From NCBI GenBank assembly GCA_035235625.1, contig CP141146.1, forward strand, positions 1,792,501-1,856,500: a stretch of DNA of 64,000 bases. Direction: 5' to 3'. Both the position numbers and the translations under genes were made by a program. Every line of letters begins with the position of its first letter. Within the stretch, counting starts at the first letter, position 1. The notes beneath the pieces were generated by a model. The model made no database searches and was not told the DNA's origin. It saw only the letters and a program-made list of their open reading frames with translations. The DNA comes from Saururus chinensis (Eukaryota > Streptophyta > Magnoliopsida > Piperales > Saururaceae). Shown here piece by piece: positions 59,180-64,000 of the stretch.

Positions 59180-59930
59180 GGGCCCAAGACATTGCATCTC
59201 CATGTCGATAAACGAGTACAAAGACTAGATAGAGCTGCATTCATGGAGCTTGTTCTTGGCGGGGAAGAAAGATTAAAGATCAAGAACTGTTCGTGGCATG
59301 CATCGGTTAAGAGGGCCAGGCCAGTGGGCTCTAGGCCAAACGCGTGCACTGCAGAAGTTTCGAGGAAACGGTACCAGTGGGCCCCGGCCCATTAGCGGCG
59401 AGTGGGATGAGGTCGTTCCACACGCGCCGGGCCAAGTCGACGGACCGCGGACGCCACGTTTGACCCGGGGTCAGCAGTCAACACCAAATCGCTTTCTTTT
59501 TTCATCGCCTTTATTGACCCACTGCACACTGCCTGAGAATCGACACATACCACCCCGTGGGCCCACTACGTGTCAGTTTCCAATTGGCTCCCAGAGTGTC
59601 CTTCTCGTGCTTGGGTTTTTTACTTAATTTTGTAAAAAATGGGGGATCAAATGGACAATTAGGGAATTTAATGTCCGTTCAAGTACTAATGTGTCTGGGA
59701 TTCGATTCAGCGGATTAGTGGGGGGATTAAGATTAGGGAATTGGATTAGGGAGACGTGGCCATTAACAAAGAAGGGGAGTCAGCTTCCCTGTCTGGAAGA
59801 ATCCGTCCCCCCTTTGTTCCCATCCGGAAAATAGGGTTTTGGTCTCCATCCATAAAATAGGGGATTCTTTGTATCTTTCTTTTAGCATTCATTATTTTGG
59901 GTGACGGCTTTCTCCTAAACCCTAATCTTT
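59180..59930. promoter_or_regulatory. Promoter-like island with TGGGCC, W-box and telo-box motifs
   Basis: A GC-richer island in AT-rich surroundings. It contains site-II-type TGGGCC/GGCCCA motifs (59378-59383, 59386-59391 and 59557-59566), W-box cores (TTGACC 59460-59465; GTCAA 59477-59481) and a telo-box AAACCCTAA (59917-59925). Site II plus telo-box pairs are typical of plant ribosomal and other growth-related gene promoters. No convincing gene follows on the plus strand within 1.4 kb; the frames at 60012 and 60266 have no motif I recognise. Confidence 0.35.
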
Positions 59931-59959
59931 ATTTACATGTATGAAATTGATGGCCAATG

Positions 59960-61390
59960 GTTGAAGGTGTCAAAAAAACAAACAAACAATTGGCATGGTT
60001 GAAGGTGTCAATTGATGTGTCATTATTGGTTTGTGGATGTTTTTCTGTATTGGTTGTGGGGCAAGGTTGATAGTCAAATGATAAAAGTGCCCCTCAAACT
60101 GGTGCAAAATTTCTATACTAGAGCCAAAAATGAAGTTTGGCAACAAGGCTTCCACCCTTATGAAGAGGGCTCTCTAATATTTTCTCCTCTGCTTAGCAAA
60201 AAAAATTGAGAGAAAGAGAAAGAAAAATTTGTAATGTAATCAAGATTTGAAGCTGATGCAGGCTAATGTTTGGCATGGGAAAAGGAGCCAATAAAACAGC
60301 AAAGTGGGATTGGTGGGAAATCCACTTATGGAGATGGGAGTTTGTAAGTGGCAGTGGAAAAGCAGACGCTGATGACTGGTTGTTTCCTAATTTCTCCTCA
60401 TTTGCATCCACATATCTGAAAACTGGGTTCAATCAAGATCAAAACCTCCCATTAACTCAACTAATCCAAAACCTGATATGGGTTTCCTATATATGATCTG
60501 GTGAGGAACCAAATGGGCAATATGACACACCTGATTCCATGCATCAAATTAGATCTTTGTTCCTAATTTGGCTGACAATGGGAGCAAAAAATGGACTAAG
60601 TTAACCAATTCCATTGTTGGCTTCCACAAGACCCCTCATGTCGTCTTCTTCATAATCTGTTAAACAAGCCCCTGTGATCTACTTGCAAAAAAACAAACAA
60701 CCTTCCTGGCTAGGTCCAAACACCAACATAGTAAACTACAAACAAGGGATGCTTAAGCTACTAACTACTCAAGCTAATGTCCCCAACATAAATTATGGTT
60801 CAAGGCATTTGTATATGACTATTTTTAGGATAAAGGCATGGTAAACATGCGCCAATGATGACCGCCTTGATCATGCCATGGAGCTGCAACTTGTGCCTTC
60901 CATGTCATTAAAAGAAACCCTAATTAGGCAAGCACGGCCAGATAACACATAATTTATAACGAGATCCGTTTGAATGAGTCCATGTTCACATATGTTAATG
61001 TGAGCTTTAGTATTGTAGGTCCTCAGATTTCTATCTAAATACGCACATAACTTTAAGGATAGGTAGGTTTAAATTACCACCCGCCCCTTTGTGCTATCAG
61101 ATCGAAATCCAACGATATAAGATGCCTAAGATCATATTAAAGCGAGTGACCCGGGCTTATACTAACTTTTTCCATTTGCAACACAAAAGTAAGACCAAAA
61201 AACAATTAAGTAATGACTCATGGGCGCATTGGTAAAGTTCATGCCGGCCAGGAGGCATGAGAGACGTACACAAGTGTGTGACAATGAAATTAACACATTT
61301 ACTAGGAGATATAAAAATTGAAGGTGTCAACGTGTGTGTATAAAATATTAAGAAAATTTTAAAATAGAGAAAGGTGGGCTTCCTTGCGAT
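59960..61390. other. Intergenic segment upstream of the PLATZ gene
   Basis: No gene is supported. Two short plus-strand frames (starting near 60012 and 60266) follow the promoter-like island but lack known motifs and splice support. A tgggcgcattggtaaagttc at 61222 resembles a pol III box A, without a following box B. Confidence 0.4.
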
Positions 61391-61660
61391 GAACGCATGA
61401 GGAGGTTTGGGTTCGGAGCGAGGCTCGGGCGGAGACTATGAGAGGATAAGAACGAGAGAGGGCAGTCCCCCTTGGACGCCATCGACCTCCACCACCACAG
61501 CCCGCTTCCTTCCTTCCTACCGTCCCTCTCACTTCTTAGTCCTTTCCCACTATAATAATTCCAAACCCACTTTCAGCTGCGCCAGCACTACTGACTCCTC
61601 CTCTTAAACCGACCACCCCATTTCCCCGCCATCCCAACTTTGCTTCCAGAGCTCTGTTTT

Positions 61661-61690
61661 CTCTTCTTCTTCTTCTTCTTCTTCTTGTAG
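61661..61690. repeat. CTT repeat in the PLATZ leader region
   Basis: A run of cttcttctt repeats in the probable 5' untranslated region, about 180 bases upstream of the start codon. Pyrimidine tracts of this kind are common in plant leaders. Confidence 0.8.
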
Positions 61691-61865
61691 TTCTTCTTCC
61701 AGTATCACCTAGAGTTCACTTGTTTCATCGACAAGCTGTTCAGAAAGGAAGAAGGGGTCACATTGCGGAAGACCCATTTGCGATTTTGCGTCTTGTTCCT
61801 GTTTCATCAAGCTGGCGATCGATCAGGAGCCGGCTTTTGAACTGAGGCCCAAGAATCGTAGGGTC

Positions 61866-62940
61866 ATGGTGAGCAAGCTGCAGTCTTTTTGGGACTTTGT
61901 TTTGCTTTCAATGTGGTGTTGGTTATGCGGTTTATTGGTTGTTTCTCAATTCTCATTGGTTTTATGGGTGGAAGCAGGGTGCTGGAGGTCCAGAGGATGA
62001 CAACATGTGGCCGCCATGGCTGCAGCCTCTTTTGCAGACGAGCTTCTTCGTTCAGTGCAAGTATCATGCCGATTCCCACAAGAGCGAATGCAACATGTAC
62101 TGCTTGGATTGTATGAATGGGGCACTCTGTTCTCTCTGTCTCAACTATCACAAAGACCACCGAGCCATCCAGGTTAGTTTACTCTTCTGTTGTCCATTTA
62201 TCAATTGGTTGTTATTGACATACAAATGATATCATTCTCCATTTGCTTTGCAGATAAGGAGGTCATCTTACCATGATGTTATCAGGGTGAACGAGATTCA
62301 GAAGGTGTTTGACATTTCAGGTGTACAGACCTACATTATAAACAGCGCCCGTGTCGTGTTCATCAATGAGCGGCCTCAGCCCAGGCCCGGGAAGGGCGTC
62401 ACTAATACCTGCGAGGTCTGCGAGCGGAGCCTTCTTGACTCTTTCAGATTCTGCTCCCTGGGCTGCAAGGTATTTTTTGCGTTGTATTTTTTTTTCGCAT
62501 TCTGTGAATCAGATTCAACTAATCATCAATCAATTGAATGTGGAAGAATGAGGACCCTCTTTCTTCAATCATCTTATTCTTTCTATTCTTCCATGAAAAT
62601 GAATTCAACAACTATGAATATCTCCTCTGTTCAAAACAGGAAAATGCCTTAATTTTTCCTTTTTCTGCCTTTGTATAATTTGCTTCCAATGGAATTCTAA
62701 TGTTCTCTTCTGTTAATTTGGCTCCAGATTAATGGAATGTCGAAGAATCCGATAAAGAAGCGTGCTCCTGCAGTTCACTCGGAGGACTCCTACTCCAGCA
62801 ACAGCCAGAGCCACGATAAGAGCGTGCAGAGCTTCATCCCTTCAACGCCGCCACCAACCATCACCAATTTCAGGAATGCGAAGAGAAGAAAGGGGATACC
62901 CCACAGGTCTCCCATGGGAGGACTCATCCTGAATTACTAG
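61866..62940 (+). CDS. PLATZ zinc-dependent DNA-binding protein
   Basis: Four coding exons joined by GT-AG introns in phase 0: 61866-61868 (only the ATG), 61978-62172, 62254-62469 and 62728-62940, giving 208 residues. The protein begins [25 protein letters not shown] hallmarks are complete: a first Cys/His cluster with C28, H31, C39, C43, C46, C52, C55, H59 and H62; the conserved segment [40 protein letters not shown]; and the second cluster C119, C122, C133, C137. A basic region near the end ([16 protein letters not shown]) could direct nuclear import. PLATZ proteins bind A/T-rich DNA and repress transcription, and some affect RNA polymerase III and seed or leaf growth; the role here is not known. 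Length is normal for the family. Confidence 0.95.
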
Positions 62941-64000
62941 AGCTGGAATTATATGCATAATGCCCAGTTATCCCGTGTACAAATGTAGCAAGCCCCCATT
63001 CTCAGCGCTGCTCACTCTCGTACTGAAGAACAGGCCGGTGCAGGGACTCCTAGCTCTGGTGTATATACATGAAAAATAAGAAAAAAAAAACAGCCCAAGA
63101 CTCAGAAGGGCCTGTAGATTGAAGAAAACAGCTAAGGTGAGAGATAGATTAATGGAGGCAGTGGATTAGTGATGGAATAGCTAAGTTTTGCTTGTTTATG
63201 TCACTGTAATTGTGAATATAGATATATTTGCTTATGTAGAAAACAGCATAATGCTAGAAAAAAGGGTGTAATAATGTGGAAACAGTAAGTCCATGGACCA
63301 TATATGAGCATGGGAATGGAAATAGAGAAACTCGACTCCTTTGTATTTACAGTTTATATATTATCACTTCCACTTTAGGTAGTAGATTTGTCAGACTCTT
63401 GTTGTCATGCCTGACGTATTTGGCTCTGGAAATTGAGGAGCTGAAAGCATGGGCGGCTGGCCGGCTGCTCATATTCGCCCATCATTCCCAGTGGCCCACT
63501 GCCCACAGACTTTGCTCTTCGTATGAATATCTGCAAATCTCTTTCATACTATCCCATCGGTAAGAATTAAGATGATTCAATGTGGTTCAGTATTCTTAGT
63601 TCTATCTTCTTCATAGTAGAGTGTTTGTATCTTCCTCCTCCGTATGGAAGAGAACAAGGTGTTGGTGGCAAACAGTTTGGTGGGGGTTTTAATGGGGGGC
63701 CCTAACCGTTGCAACGGTACTGATGTCACAAATCAGATCACCATGGCCAAGAATGGAGATTGGCGATGATGGTAGTGAGGGTTTGAGATAACGATGGCCT
63801 GGTGAGGAACTAGCATTGCGCCAATCAGCAATAATGGCCTGGTGAGGCTTTCTTGTCTCACTCTCATCTACCAGAACCTGAATATGGGCTGGAACAAGAG
63901 CCATAATGCTGCGGTTTTTACTTCTCCCTCCATCATCATGGCCATGGTCACTAACTTAACACTTCAAGAAGCAAAAGCCAATTGTTACTTGCCTTTGATA
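62941..64000. other. PLATZ 3' region and downstream DNA
   Basis: The first few hundred bases probably hold the 3' untranslated region; a weak polyadenylation-like gtaataatg occurs near 63268. Beyond it no coding region is supported. A minus-strand frame at 63689-63904 has no recognisable motif. A short hairpin, aaccgttgcaacggt, lies at 63704. Confidence 0.4.

Noticed and set aside
61205..61270. Possible tRNA or SINE head (tgggcgcattggtaaag)
   Set aside because: No box B follows and no cloverleaf can be drawn.

Overview
This is nuclear DNA of a flowering plant. The evidence is spliced genes with GT-AG introns, a PLATZ transcription factor, a secreted glycine-rich protein, and a background of solo LTRs, hAT, Stowaway and Mutator-like MITEs and a tRNA-type SINE. 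I do not name a species. All readings were made by eye from the sequence, without database searches.

Only four host genes are convincing: (1) a single-exon glycine-rich secreted protein on the minus strand, 21608-22558; (2) a single-exon protein on the minus strand with a DUF740/OCTOPUS-like Cys/His N-terminus, 33440-34144; (3) a 19-coding-exon plus-strand gene, 41753-49582, encoding a 538-residue coiled-coil protein with an Ig/A9-like and a PH-like C-terminal module; (4) a four-coding-exon PLATZ zinc-binding protein on the plus strand, 61866-62940. They are far apart, on both strands, and show no sign of acting together.

The left 20 kb is a repeat graveyard. A decayed minus-strand transposon gene (about 6.86-11.4 kb, plant-mobile/DUF1985-like plus Ulp1-like peptidase remnants) lies in DNA carrying many copies of an imperfect palindrome (atcgtgttat...ataacacgat). 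Next to it are two near-identical 3.3-kb solo LTRs (3143-6501 and 12579-15913). A second LTR family is present at 24829-28146 (intact, perfect 5-bp target duplication) and 51746-54318 (internally deleted and truncated). Smaller elements include a hAT MITE inside the end of a Stowaway MITE (16.4-16.8 kb), two inverted GC-core elements (19.3 and 37.7 kb), and several insertions in the introns of the 19-exon gene.

The rest is AT-rich intergenic DNA with tandem duplications at 28.6 and 35.9 kb, a long (TA)n tract at 58.9 kb, and a promoter-like island at 59.2-59.9 kb. I see no new multi-gene system. The least explained structures are the palindrome-studded transposon region, the LTR-internal arrays, and the 31.9-32.4 kb promoter-like/cryptic-ORF segment.
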